Origin: Usnea hakonensis
Taxonomy: Eukaryota > Ascomycota > Lecanoromycetes > Lecanorales > Parmeliaceae
Length of the DNA: 41,777 bases
Direction: 5' to 3'
Assembly: GCA_013423325.1 (NCBI GenBank)
Contig: BLJB01000444.1
Coordinates: 1-41,777, forward strand
Below the pieces are notes generated by a model. The model was not told where the DNA came from, made no database searches, and saw nothing but the letters and a program-made list of their open reading frames with translations. The translations under genes and the position numbers were made by a program. Each line of letters starts with the position of its first letter. The stretch's first letter is position 1. Positions 11,990 through 22,900 of the stretch are shown here, piece by piece.

Positions 11990-13690
11990 CTACGAGTTAA
12001 TTACTATAATTCTAGATAAGATAGAGAACTTATAAAAAGAATCTTCGAAAATAGCTAGTAAATATCTAGTACTATAGAATACTATAGTAAATATTATCGC
12101 GAAGCGAGTAGAAAAAATATTAAGAATTTAATCCTTATTTTTAAAGATTACTTAATATATTAAGAATACCTATTAGTAAGATTATATTACTATACTCTTA
12201 ATTATTAGTAGACTAGCTAAAAAGGACTCTAAATATAATAATAACTTTATTTATAGGACTCTAATAAATATTAATATAGAGATTATTTAAGCTATATATT
12301 ATTTTCTATTAGATTCTAAAAGGAAGGCCTATTAGATAGAGGCTAACTAATAACTACTAGATATAGAATCCCTTACTTATATACTAGAATATCTAAATAT
12401 TTTTAAATCTTAGATCTTACGATTAAAAGATAGGCTAGATAAACCGGGTAATTTAGATCTATTATTAGAATTATTAGAAGAAACCTTTTCTACTTATTAA
12501 AATATCTCTACTTAATAGAGATTATAGAAAAGATCTATAATATAGGAAAGATCTATATAAGAACTATAATATCCCTAACTTTTTCTATACTTATAATCTT
12601 AACCCGTAATAGTTAGATTAGAAAAAAAATAATAACTAGTAAATATTAGAAAATAAATCGAATATAGTATAGAATAGAATAGACTAAAAAGATTAATTTT
12701 ATTATTAGATTTAATTCTAATTAACTCTTTAGCTCTTCCTAGCCCTCGCCTAAAAGAAATGATATCTATAATTAATCTATATTTAATTCTTTCTAGCTTT
12801 CTTTTTAGCCCTTATTCTAGAGTTATTAAAATAGTATTATCTAATTTATTTCTATACTACTAAAAATTAAGATAATTTATAAATATAATAGAAAATCGCT
12901 ACTAGGAAAAGAAATTTAAATATTTTTAAATAAGATTTATCTAATAGAAGAAGTAACTCTATAGAAGTTAGAATTTAGATCTAGAGCTAAAATTTATCTC
13001 TAAAGAGAATTAATAATTATAATTAATATCTATATAGAATAATTATATTTATAATTATAATTTTCTAAATTATTAAATTTAATTTTTATCTAGATATAAT
13101 AATCCTCTCTAGTCTCTCTAAAATATTTATAACTATAATTTTCTAAATTACTAGACTTATAATCCTCTTTAATCCTAGATTTAAGATTATAATCTTTTAG
13201 ATTTTCCTCGGCGGAAGTAGCTAATAAAATATCAAGTACTATATTTTAAAAATATTATAATATTTAATTTCTAAAAATATATTATTATCTTTTTTATTTA
13301 ATATTTCTATTATATTATAGAAGTTAAAAGAGATAAAATAATACTTTAGATCTTATCTATATATTTTAAAAATAATATATTAGAATAGTATAATAAATTA
13401 TTAATTAGAATTAAATTAGAAATAAATAGTAATTTAGAGATCTAAGAGGATAGACTCCTCCGCGAATATAGATTAAATAAATTCGAATTAATATATAAGA
13501 TAGAAAAGATAACTTTCTATTTTAATAATTCTTTAATTTTATTAAAAATAAATTATTTATATAATATAGGAATTCTAGATAAAAATATAATTATTAAATA
13601 TTTATAATAAGATTTAGATATAAATCTAGTTTTTATAACCCCTATATAAGAAGATAGAAATATTATTAAGAATTTTAATTAAAGATAATG
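11990..13690 (+). pseudogene. Gag-like coding relic, unrecognised family
   Basis: One plus-strand frame over about 12013-12900 gives a protein-like text in which nearly all stops are RIP-compatible. It includes LKDRLDKPGNLDLLLELLEE (about 12423-12482) and, around 12690-12830, a segment that would have been proline- and serine-rich before C-to-T changes. Another frame after 12900 gives a charged, helical-looking region ending in KITFxFNNSL and IIKYLxQDLDINLVF near 13510-13640. Size, charge and place after an LTR-like start suggest a retrotransposon Gag, but I found no convincing zinc knuckle or protease. It stops where the LINE ORF1 begins. Confidence 0.35.
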
Positions 13691-13705
13691 AATAGTAGGA
13701 AATTA

Positions 13706-15242
13706 ATGGCGACCACGAATTACGAACATACCTACTAGGGCCCCTGCGGGGCTCTAGAGACCTCTAATATAAAGGTTATAACGAGTATAGTTAAGAACCA
13801 AGAGGAGGAGTCGATAAGAGTTAAGGGAGAGTAATATAATACTAAAAATAATACGAGAGAGGAAGACGGATATATATTAATTATATATATAAATATAATA
13901 AAGAGGATAGAGAGATTAAATAAAAAGATAATAAAAACTATAAAGAATAATATAAAATAGAAAAAAAAAGATTATAGATATAACTATATTAAAAAAATAG
14001 ACTAGTTAGTTAAAGATATAATAGAAACTATAAAAAATATATTATTTAAGGATCTCGATAAATAGAAATTTAGACTATTTAAAATAGTAATCTAACTAGT
14101 AAATAAATATATAGAATTAGTTAAAGCCGAATAAAAAGAGATCTAAAAATAGATAGAAAAATAACTAATTAAAGATCTACCTCTAATATCATAATAATTT
14201 TAGGTCTAGAGGGTAGCTAGTAATACTACTAAACTACTTATTTATAAGTAATCGTATTTAGTAATACTACCCTTATATATTATAGCGGGGAATACTAATA
14301 AAAAAAGAGTAATAATTAGAATAAAAAATAAAGAGGAGAGAAAGAAGATTAAATATATTATACTAATATAGTTTAAAAATATATTCTAGAGTAATAGAGT
14401 CCTAATAGGCTCTATTATTATAATAAGATATTTCTAAAATAGAGATATTATTCTATATATAGTCTTAAGGGAGGTAAAGAGGGTAATAAAAAAGAATATT
14501 AAAATAATTTAAAAAGATTATTTTTTAATCTATATTTTTAAACCCTTCTTTATAATAGTTATTAATTTAGTAAGAATTAACGCGTTTGATAATAAAGACT
14601 AAGGGACTTATATTAAGAAATTAAAATAAAAGAATAGTACCCTCTATTTTAAATTAAAAGTAGTAAGAGTAGAATAATCTCTATTTATATAAATAAAAAA
14701 GATAGATAGAGAGATTAAAAAATACTCTATATTTCTAGTTAAAACTAAAAGCTCTAAAAAGGCGAATAAACTAATAATAGAAAATATAGTAGAAAATAGC
14801 TAACTACTCTACTATAGAAAATAAAAGATAATAAGTAAACTAAAATAATACTATTAATATTAATAGTATAGCTATCTATAGAGGTTATATTAGAGGCCGG
14901 TAAAATATAGATATTATACTAAAGTCTATTCTATTAAAGATTACTAAAGCTAGAGATAAAGATACTATATAATCTATTAAAATAATTATAAAATATAGAG
15001 CTTAGATTATTAAGTCTATTAATAGAAGGTAAAATATTTTAAGTAGAAAAAAAAGAATACCTCTAAATAATATAAAGAGCCCTTAATAATAGTCTAATCT
15101 ATTCCGGTTCTAATCTAAATAGAGAATAGATAGAAGATAATATCTTTAAAAAAAAAGAGATTAGAAAAGATCTTAAATAACTAATAATTAAGAAAGGTAG
15201 AAAGGCTATCTAAAATCTTAGAAAAAGAACTAAAATAGATAT
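13706..15242 (+). pseudogene. LINE ORF1 (nucleic-acid-binding Gag-like protein), RIP-disabled
   Basis: The frame begins MATTNYEHTY at 13706 and is lysine- and glutamate-rich with long helical stretches, as in ORF1 proteins of Tad1/I-type LINEs, which coat the RNA. Near 14850-14940 the frame reads as two consecutive zinc knuckles whose cysteines and histidines have become tyrosines: a Y-x2-Y-x4-Y type unit followed by RPVKYRYYTKVYS, originally of the CxYC type. The first 100 bases keep more G and C than the rest. The insertion at 15243 lies at or just after its end, so I cannot place the ORF1 stop or the ORF2 start. Confidence 0.65.
15232..15242. repeat. Target-site duplication (left) of CAATC LINE copy C
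   Basis: AAAATAGATAT is repeated at 15757-15767. The antisense LINE copy at 41650-41716 has the same region uninterrupted, which confirms an insertion here. Confidence 0.8.
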
Positions 15243-15756
15243 TGAATTAGATTGGAATTCATACTCGTGTCTATCTAACTATATAAAAGATAATTACGGG
15301 AATCTCTATAGCAATAGTATAAGGAAAACCTTCGTAGTATTACTACTACTAGGGTGAAAAACCTTATCGTACTCCTACTTATCTCTGCGGTTTTGAGTCT
15401 ATATACTACCTTCGACTACTACCGCTCGATACTCTCTACGCTCGTACCCCTCTACCTTCTCTATATTGATACTAGCGCCCCTTAGGCCGCTCCCCCCCTA
15501 TATAACTAGTCTTTTACTAGGGAATATTAGTCTAGGAGGCCAGACTAAATTAGCTACCTAGTTAACGCCCTCGCCCCCCTTAGGGTAATTAGTATTCTCC
15601 GTAGGTTACTAGTTCCCGCGGATTCTAGAAGTACTAGTCTAGATTGTCCTAGCCTCGGATAGAAGATAAGGATATGTTTAGTATCCTATTTCGGCCAGCC
15701 GCATTCGTAGCCAGCTGTATAGATACCCGGGACCTTGCGACGGAAGAGGAACTGTG
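15243..15756 (-). mobile_element. CAATC-tailed LINE, short 5'-truncated insertion (copy C)
   Basis: This 514-bp antisense fragment holds only 3' untranslated sequence of the CAATC family. It is closely similar to 9948-10455 in the same orientation and to the reverse complement of 1-429. Its tail (CCAATCTAATTCA on the minus strand) is at 15243, and its truncated 5' end is at 15756. It is flanked by 11-bp duplications. There is no coding content. Confidence 0.85.
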
Positions 15757-15767
15757 AAAATAGATAT
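15757..15767. repeat. Target-site duplication (right) of CAATC LINE copy C
   Basis: This is an exact copy of 15232-15242; LINE copy 1 resumes here. Confidence 0.8.
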
Positions 15768-17250
15768 ATTTAATTTAATTTAGAGGAAGAATTAGCTTCT
15801 AAAATATAATTAATATAATTAATATAATCTTAATATTAAGTATAATTAATATTAATCTTAATAGTTTAGATCTTAATATCTATATTAATAAGTAAGAATA
15901 ATATATTAAAGATCTTATAATATAATATATAAAAGTTAAAAAATAGAGTAATAATATTACTTTTTAAAAAGTAGAAAGTATAAGATTATAATATATTAGT
16001 AATTTAAGAGTTAAGCTATAACTCGTTTAATAGATTAATATATAATTTAAGTTCTAGTAAATTTCTATTAGTCTATAAATTAGATCTAGATATTTAGATA
16101 TACTTTTATATTAATAAAAAAATAGATCTAATTAGCTAAAAAATTAGATACTAAGAAAATAACTTTTACTCCTTTTAATTAAATATTAAATAAGATAATA
16201 AGAAAAAGGAGAAGTATATTTCTCTCTAACCCCCTACTTAAGAATTAATCCTTTAAATATATAATATATATAATTAGTCGCTAGTATTATTAAAGATAAT
16301 AATAGCCTCTCTAATACTAGTATTTTTAGAATAAGCCTTAGAGAAAAAAGGTAAATATATAGTTTTTAAAAACTTTAATCTTTATTACCCTAAATAGAAT
16401 AATAAGAGATAATATATATATTATAAAATAGCTAATAAACTTATTAAGATTATCTAGACTAAAGAAATAACTTTTAGATTATTTAATAACTTAGTTATAT
16501 AGAAATTCTAGGGCTAGAAGTTAATAATTAATCTAATCTTTCTAATATTAAAAGCCTATTAGACTATAATTCGCTATACTCTAAAAGAGGATCTAGAACA
16601 CGCGTTTAACTATATTCTAATAATAATAGAACTAAAATAGTAATAGAAAGAGATACTAATAAGAAAATAATAATTATAGAAAAAACTAGCTAAAAAAGAT
16701 ACTACTTCTAAAGTAGCTAAAAGTAATTATACTCTATAAAGCGCTTTTTTTTAAAGACCTATAAGAATAGAAAAAGAGGTAGAAACCTTTATAAGAACTA
16801 TAAATTAAGGGTTTTAGAAAATAGTAGAAAACTATATACTATAAATAAAGTCTATAACTAATTTAAATTTATACTAGAATATAAACTATATAAGAGTTAC
16901 TAAGATAGCTAAATTTAGGCTTAAAGAGTACTACTAACTCTAAGATAAATAATTAGTTAAGGAACTTTAAAAAGTAAAAAAAAAAAAGATAAAGATTATA
17001 TATAAAATCTATATACTCTATTAGCGTAAGGGAGTATATAAAGTATTATTAAAAAAGAATAGAATCTAGAAACTCGCTTAATAGAAATAAGAGTAGAGTA
17101 TAGTCTTAAAACCCTTACTATAATTTCTAGCTATTCTAGATTAAAGAGGAATAAAATAGTCTAGTTTTAAAGATAAAGTTAATATTTTAAAAAATATACT
17201 ATTTCTATCTACTTTAGTAATTAATCTAGAAGATATTCTAGATACTTAAT
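15768..17250 (+). pseudogene. LINE ORF2, endonuclease domain and linker to RT
   Basis: This is the apurinic-type endonuclease of a LINE, which nicks target DNA to prime reverse transcription. In one frame, 16353-16388 reads KYIVFKNFNLYYP, the decayed form of the GDFN-LHHP box, with GDFN at 16368-16379 mutated to KNFN. In the same frame, EDLEHAFNYILIIIEL at about 16588-16630 is the SDHxP box, with SDH at 16605-16613 turned to FNY. Both catalytic motifs are therefore lost. From 16650 the frame runs through a basic linker to VINLEDILDT at about 17216-17246, the usual lead-in to the RT domain. The gene is cut at 17250 by a non-autonomous element and resumes in the same frame at 18331. Confidence 0.85.
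17234..17250. repeat. Target-site duplication (left), 17 bp
   Basis: TATTCTAGATACTTAAT is repeated exactly at 18314-18330. It brackets the non-autonomous element and lies within ORF2. Confidence 0.9.
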
Positions 17251-18313
17251 TGATTAATTGTTTTATACGCCTATACTAGCTACTTAATATAAGCTAATAA
17301 GGGTGACTATAACGCTAAACTAATAGAGCTAGGCGTTGAAGAAACCTAAGGGCGAACCCCTAGATAAAAACTTCGACTAAATAGTATATTTACTTTCTAT
17401 CCTATTACTATACTCCTAAGGAGTTTTAATATATTATCGCGTATCTATATATTTCTCTTATCCCGGTTCTCGCTATACGCTTTGATTAATCTATAACTTA
17501 GTACCGGTACTTTAACGCCTAGGCTAAGTTAACTATCTTGTACGCTTATCCGAGCAAGGCTATCGATTTCTAATACTCTAATAGAGTAAAACTTAGTGCG
17601 ATTTGAATTATTGACCGGGTATTAGGCCGTAGACTAGGTTCGTCGTACGTAATAGGCGTATCGATACTGCGGTTAAGACTGTATAGCGGAGTCTTAAGAG
17701 GGAGGTTTACGTATTAGAGATAACCGCTAGGTTAGTAAGGACTCGTAGTCGTTATCTCTCTTAGTCGGCGCTAGATAGAGGTTTACTACGTCTCCGTATT
17801 TACGCGTCTATTAAGAGTCTTAGTATTTATTACCTATTAGGGTAAGAAGGCCTAAGATAGCTAAATACCTTACGGTAGTAGTATATCGTATCTAATCTAT
17901 AATATTGCTACCCGAGGCGGGGCACGTAGAGTGATTCCTTCGGTGAATCGCGAAGGCTCTAAGGGGGGTAGCTTGTCGTGGAAGTCGCGCGCGCGCGTAG
18001 TTGGCGTGGCGAGGAGGAGAGGGAGGGTTACCTAAGGGCTCGATACTTCTTTATATTATAGATATAGTTCGCTACTACTTAGTAACGCTATTAATAGATA
18101 TTAATATATTATTGATAATCGTTTGTTATCCTCTTCTCGTTCGTCTAATCCTCCACGTGTCGCGTCCTTCGGGGTGAGACCTCTTGGCTCTGCTGAACCG
18201 CGCACGATAGCAACTTTTATATCGCGCGGTAGAACGATAGCAACCTTCACATCGCGCACGGTAGCAGCAGGTTCGTAGCCGGCAGCACGTACAGCTGGAT
18301 CTCGTCGCCGGCC
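17251..18313 (-). mobile_element. Non-autonomous CAAT-tailed element with unrelated cargo
   Basis: This 1063-bp insertion is in antisense, bounded by a perfect 17-bp duplication. Its first 200 bases (17251 to about 17450) are the antisense 3' end of the CAAT LINE family, shared with 4820-5020 and 27146-27346. The rest (17455-18313) does not match any other part of the window and is much less AT-rich, with runs such as GCGCGCGCG at about 17987 and intact CA/TG near 18130-18313. It looks like a LINE-mobilised passenger: own 5' sequence plus borrowed LINE 3' end. It could instead be an internally deleted LINE whose 5' untranslated region is absent from the other copies. Confidence 0.75.
18110..18313 (-). 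pseudogene. Open frame with repeated VAIV units, unrecognised
   Basis: On the minus strand, starting at the 5' end of the non-autonomous element (18312), one frame is open for about 65 codons without an ATG. It contains VRDVKVAIVLPRDIKVAIV, encoded by two imperfect copies of a unit around GTTGCTATCGT (at about 18205-18260), then an acidic end LDEREEDNKR and a stop near 18110. I do not recognise it. It may be a captured exon or chance openness in a GC-rich leader. Farther in (about 17460-17880) the same strand gives text broken only by RIP-type stops, so coding content may have extended further. Confidence 0.3.
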
Positions 18314-18330
18314 TATTCTAGATACTTAAT
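18314..18330. repeat. Target-site duplication (right), 17 bp
   Basis: This is an exact copy of 17234-17250. LINE ORF2 continues in frame from here. Confidence 0.9.
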
Positions 18331-18754
18331 ATCTAACTTTAATACCTATAGAGGATAGAATTAGTAGCGACGAAATAATAAAAGCGATTATATACTCGAT
18401 AATAGATAAAGCTTTAGATATCTCGAGAATCCCTAATTAGTTTCTAAAATATATAGCTCTATATATTATAGACTCTCTTACTAGGCTCTTCTAAATCTAC
18501 TTTAATCTAGAATACTATTCGAGATTCTTTAAAGAGACTAATATAGTAATATTAAAAAAGCCGAATAAGTCTAACTATTTAGAATCTAAAGTATATTAAT
18601 TAATAGTCTTACTCGATACCTTAAATAAAATACTAGAAACGATAATCTCGAAATAATTAATAAGATTAATAGAAAGCTATAGTCTTTTTCTTTAATAATA
18701 AATAGAGATAAAAAAAGGTAAATTAATAAAAATAGTACTAGAATCGCTAATAGA
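18331..18754 (+). pseudogene. LINE ORF2, N-terminal part of reverse transcriptase
   Basis: The frame continues IPIEDRISSDEIIKAI (the E-x2-AI-x8-KAPG lead of LINE RTs), then a KALDISRIPN segment (originally KAPGPDGIPN), SLTRLF, FKETNIVILKKPNKSNY and KVYxLIVLLDTLNKILETII. The last two are the decayed forms of FKxSxTVVLRKPGKxDY and KAYRPIALLNTLGKxLE. These blocks are RT motifs 0 to 2a of Tad1/Jockey-type LINEs. The sequence is interrupted at 18754 by the Gypsy element and resumes at 25377. Confidence 0.85.
18750..18754. repeat. Target-site duplication ATAGA (left) of Gypsy element
   Basis: ATAGA precedes the left LTR and is repeated at 25377-25381 after the right LTR. Five bases is the normal Gypsy integrase stagger. 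Confidence 0.85.
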
Positions 18755-18938
18755 TGTTAGGACTATAACTAGATATATATTAATAGTAGTATGTAACGAG
18801 GATTTAATTGATAAGGAGGTAAAATCTATATATAGGTATAAGAAAGATATATAGATAGAGAGGTATTAAGGCGCTAAACCCGAATAGGAAGAAGGTTACG
18901 TATCTCCTTTAGCCCTATAAGTAGTTATACTTATAATA
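18755..18938 (-). repeat. Gypsy 3' LTR (184 bp)
   Basis: It begins TGTTAGGAC at 18755 on the plus strand and ends TTATAATA at 18938. The intact form, seen by combining both copies, has TGTTA and TAACA ends. It matches 25193-25376 along its length, apart from RIP changes. Confidence 0.9.
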
Positions 18939-18954
18939 TTATCCCCCCCCTTTA
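18939..18954 (-). promoter_or_regulatory. Gypsy polypurine tract
   Basis: Plus-strand TTATCCCCCCCCTTTA reads TAAAGGGGGGGGATAA on the element's sense strand, directly before its 3' LTR. Such a purine run primes plus-strand DNA synthesis in LTR elements. Confidence 0.75.
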
Positions 18955-21900
18955 GAAGGTATATTTGTATACCTTAATAGACGATATTTATTATATATAT
19001 AATATTATACCTTTCTAGGGCTTTTAATATAAAGCGATTTAGTTATAAATTAGTAAAATAGTTAATAAAAAAGGTATTTTAATATAAAATAATAATTTAA
19101 TATTTAATTTAGAAGTAGAGAGAGAATCGTTAAATAAAGACCTTCTATTAGCTAGATATTATTAAGTTAAATTAAGCCGAACCTAATTTTAATTATAGAG
19201 CCTTATTTATAAATTTTCTCTAAAGAAATAGAGTTAAATATCGGAAGATAATTTCGATATAGACTATTATTAGCAATAGTAATACTCTAGCGGTAATACT
19301 AATAGTATTAAAGGATATTTAGATATATATTAATAATAGGAGTATATATAGTAGGCCCTATTTAATATAGATATTAAGAAGTTAGAGCCTTTAGTAACTT
19401 CTTTTTAGGTTATAATTTACTAAAAAGGATCTATATAACTTAAATCTATAAAAATAGTCGAATAGCGTAATATTTAAAATATTACTAAATCGAAACTACT
19501 TTAATAGGGCTAAGTTTTATATTAATAAATAGTCTTTAGATATCGTTTATAGAACTCTTTAATAATCTTTTTAATATTATTAAACTCTCCCTTATTTATA
19601 TAATACTACTTATTATCCCTTAATATATCTATCTATTTAACTTTATACTATAGATAGCTATAGTAGCGGTAAGAGTCTAATATATTATTAAAATCCTACT
19701 CGTTACCCTTTAGTAGGACTTTCGGCTTTAACGGAAATCTTTACTATTCTAAAAAAAGATTATTAGAGTACTTCTAAAAATATTATAGATAGAATATATT
19801 ATAGATCCGCTATATATAAGGGAGATCTAGGCGGTAGATAATATCGATTTACTAGATAATCTTATAGAGACCTAGTTATTTATCCTCTAAATCTTTATAA
19901 GGCCTCGTTATATTAATATATTTAAAAGATAATTAAACTTTATTATTAATATTAAATAAGACTCCCTTATAATATTTATTTACTTATCTTTCTATCGTGA
20001 TTTAAGAGGCCTCTAAGTATTTCTTACTATATTCTAAGATCTCTTTTATTCTCTTAATAATATCTTTAGCTTTTAAAGCTTATAGTCTTTTCTTTATAGT
20101 CTTATAGTTTATTATATTAGAATTAAAGCTTATATAGAGGTTAAATTCTTTATTTATAAAGAAAGAAGTAAGAGAGGTAGATAAGGCTATATTATTATTA
20201 TTAGCGAACTCTACTATAAAGACTTATTTAGTCTAATTATCTTATATATAATTATAAAAGATATAGAGGCCTTTTTCGATATCCTAATTTACTCTCTTAA
20301 TCTATCTATCTATTTAAGGGTAGTAAGTAATTAAGAGGTTAACTTAGATTTTAAATCTTTTATATAGACTTTTCTATAAGATAGATATAAACTATAGTTC
20401 TCTATTAAATATAATAGAGCTTAGAAGTCTATAGAGGTAATAAAGATTCTATAATAGGATCTAAACTAATAATTTAATTAAAGTATTATTATTATTCTAG
20501 AAGTATAGTATATAATATCTCTCCTTTATAAGATAGTAGATAAGAGTATATATAGTATTAAAACCTTCTAAAAGAGAGAGGCCGATAATAAAATCTATAA
20601 ATATATCTTATTAACGGGCTTATAGGATTAGTAGCGATATTAGTAATCTATTTATTTTACTCTAAGGCGATTTACTATATTAATAGTTATAATAATTAGT
20701 AATATATTATCTAATTATTACTATATAGCTAGACTAATAGTAGTATTATTATAGGAGATCTATTATTTATCTTATTCTAAGATAACTACTCGAAGGTTAA
20801 TTATAGATCTTATTAAGTACTAAGATATATAGAGAGTCTAGAACCTATAATAAACCTTATTTAAAGAGAGCTCTATCTACTACTTAATATTATTCGAGCT
20901 TAATTCTATATAGCTTATAAGTATTATAAGTAACTATATCTCTATATTCTTAATATCTAGAGTTATCTTTATTAGTCTAGTAAACGCGTTTAAATAGGCC
21001 CGCTTTTTTCTCTATAGCGCAGATATTAATATAATCTAGTATTAGAATTATTTAATATTATTAATATAGTCTCTTATTCTTCTAATTTATAGAGCGAGCG
21101 TTTACTATTCTAATAAGGATATCCGCTTTCGAGTTACTTTTATCTATATAAAAGATTATCTAGAAATTAAACTTAAATAGGATATCTAAATAATAAGTCT
21201 AATAGTAAGTAAGCTCCTTATTTTCTATAAAGGTCTTTAGGGCCTAATAATCTATAAAGATCTAAATAGATAAATTAGTATATTCGAGTTTAGGGTACTA
21301 ATATTTAAAATATCTTATAATAACTAGTAACTCTTTATTATATATATAATAATTATACTCCGTAAAGACTATTATCTTATTATAGAAAGCTATTAAATAG
21401 AGTATACTTATATTATTATATTAGAATAGTATTCTATTAATAATAAAATTAGAAATATTAGTCTCGAGTATAATCTATTTTTTTAAATTAAAATATTTTA
21501 GTACTAGAGTATTAACGATTTACTTTTTAAGACTTTTAAAGGCTTCTAAGTAGATCTTATTTTATACGAATAGGGTATTCTTTCTAGTAAGTTATATTAA
21601 GGGCTTTATTAGCTTTAAGAACTTATAAATAAAATATCTATAGAAGTTAATAAATTTAATAAATCTTTATACCTCTTTTAGATTTATAGGAGGAGGCTAT
21701 TTAATAATAGCTTCTATTTTTTTAGAATCTATTCGGAGCCCTTTATCTAATATAATAATACTTAGAAAGACTATTTCTTCTATATTAAATTTATACTTTT
21801 TAATATCTATTTATAGATTTATATTTCGAAGGCGAAAGAGTACTTTTTAAATATAATCTTAATACTTCTTCCTCGATTTACTATAGATAAAGATATTATT

Positions 21901-22900
21901 AAGATATATCTAATAGAAATTATCTAGGAATTCTTATAATATCTTATTAATATACTATTAGAAAGAGCTTAGTCTATTAGTTAGTCTAAATAGAAGGACT
22001 TTATACTTATATAATTCTAGAGCTATTATAAAAGTAGTTAAATTTTTACTTTTAGAATCTATTCTAAACTTATTAAATATTATAATAATATCTAAGCGAG
22101 TAAGATATTTATAATCTATAATCTTTCTAATAACCTCCTTTATAAGAGGGAAGGGATATTAATTATATTTAATAAGAATATTTAGCTTTTAATAATCTAT
22201 ATAGAATCGTAAATTGCTATTAGATTTAAATATAAAGAGGATTAATAATATATAAAGAACTTTACTAGATATAATAAATCCCTTAAAGAGGTTTTTAGTA
22301 AGGTACTCCTTAACTCGCTATATCTTATATAGAGATATATAATATACTTTACTTTATAGGGACTTTATATTAGAAGTAAACTTAATTTTATAATTATAAG
22401 ATTAGTAAAGAGGGAGTTTATTAGTCTAAGCGCGATTAAAGATATCTTAAAAATTCTAGTACTTAGAAAAAAGCTTTTTCTAAATTATTTTAAAATCTAT
22501 TTTAAATACTTTTATAGCGTTTACTTTTAGAATATCTAGACGGTCCTTCTAATTAATTAAAATAAGGATATTAATATTTTCTATAAATATAGTAAATAGC
22601 TATATCTCTTTAGCTCTTACCTAATAAGCGAGAAGGCTAAAGGTATCTATATTTATACTATATATAGTAAAGGACTCTTTTTCTATTAAGGGTTATTTCC
22701 TTTAGAGAATCCTAAAGGTAAATAAAATAGATAAGATTTTAATAATTTATACTTTTAAACTAGTTTTATTATTAGTAAAAAGAATTACTAAAATAGATTA
22801 TATATTAAATAAGACTTTATATCGGTTTATCTAAGGCTTATCGAGAATAACTATATACTATTCTAAATTAGTAATAAGTATAGAGATAGTTAGTTTCTTA
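18955..22900 (-). pseudogene. Gypsy pol (RT, RNase H, integrase region), RIP-disabled
   Basis: This is the Pol polyprotein that copies and integrates the element. On the minus strand near 21883-21990 the frame reads VLLFRLTNRLSSFxxYINKI, then IYLNNIFIYSKS. This is the RT palm with the catalytic pair DD changed to NN (originally LPFGLTNGPSSFQQYIN and YLDDIFIYSK). RNase H follows at about 21300-21600 (text resembling SLILxYxNILI and RLIFLILLL in place of the ETDAS box). The integrase should lie at about 20200-21100 by gene order, but I could not read its zinc or DDE residues. 18955-20185 is AT-rich and I see nothing definite there. Copy 1 (7295-9947) matches 20185-22850. Confidence 0.8.

Noticed and set aside
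13583..13603. ATTAAATATTTATAATA near 13590 as the 5' target duplication of the long LINE copy
   Set aside because: It resembles the target at 27347-27363 but has a G-to-T difference not explained by RIP, falls inside the gag-like frame, and the sequence to its left is not the missing half of LINE copy 2.
9948..15756. 9948-10455 and 15243-15756 as LTRs of one element
   Set aside because: Each is flanked by its own duplication (14 bp and 11 bp), and the intervening DNA includes unrelated elements and LINE ORF1.
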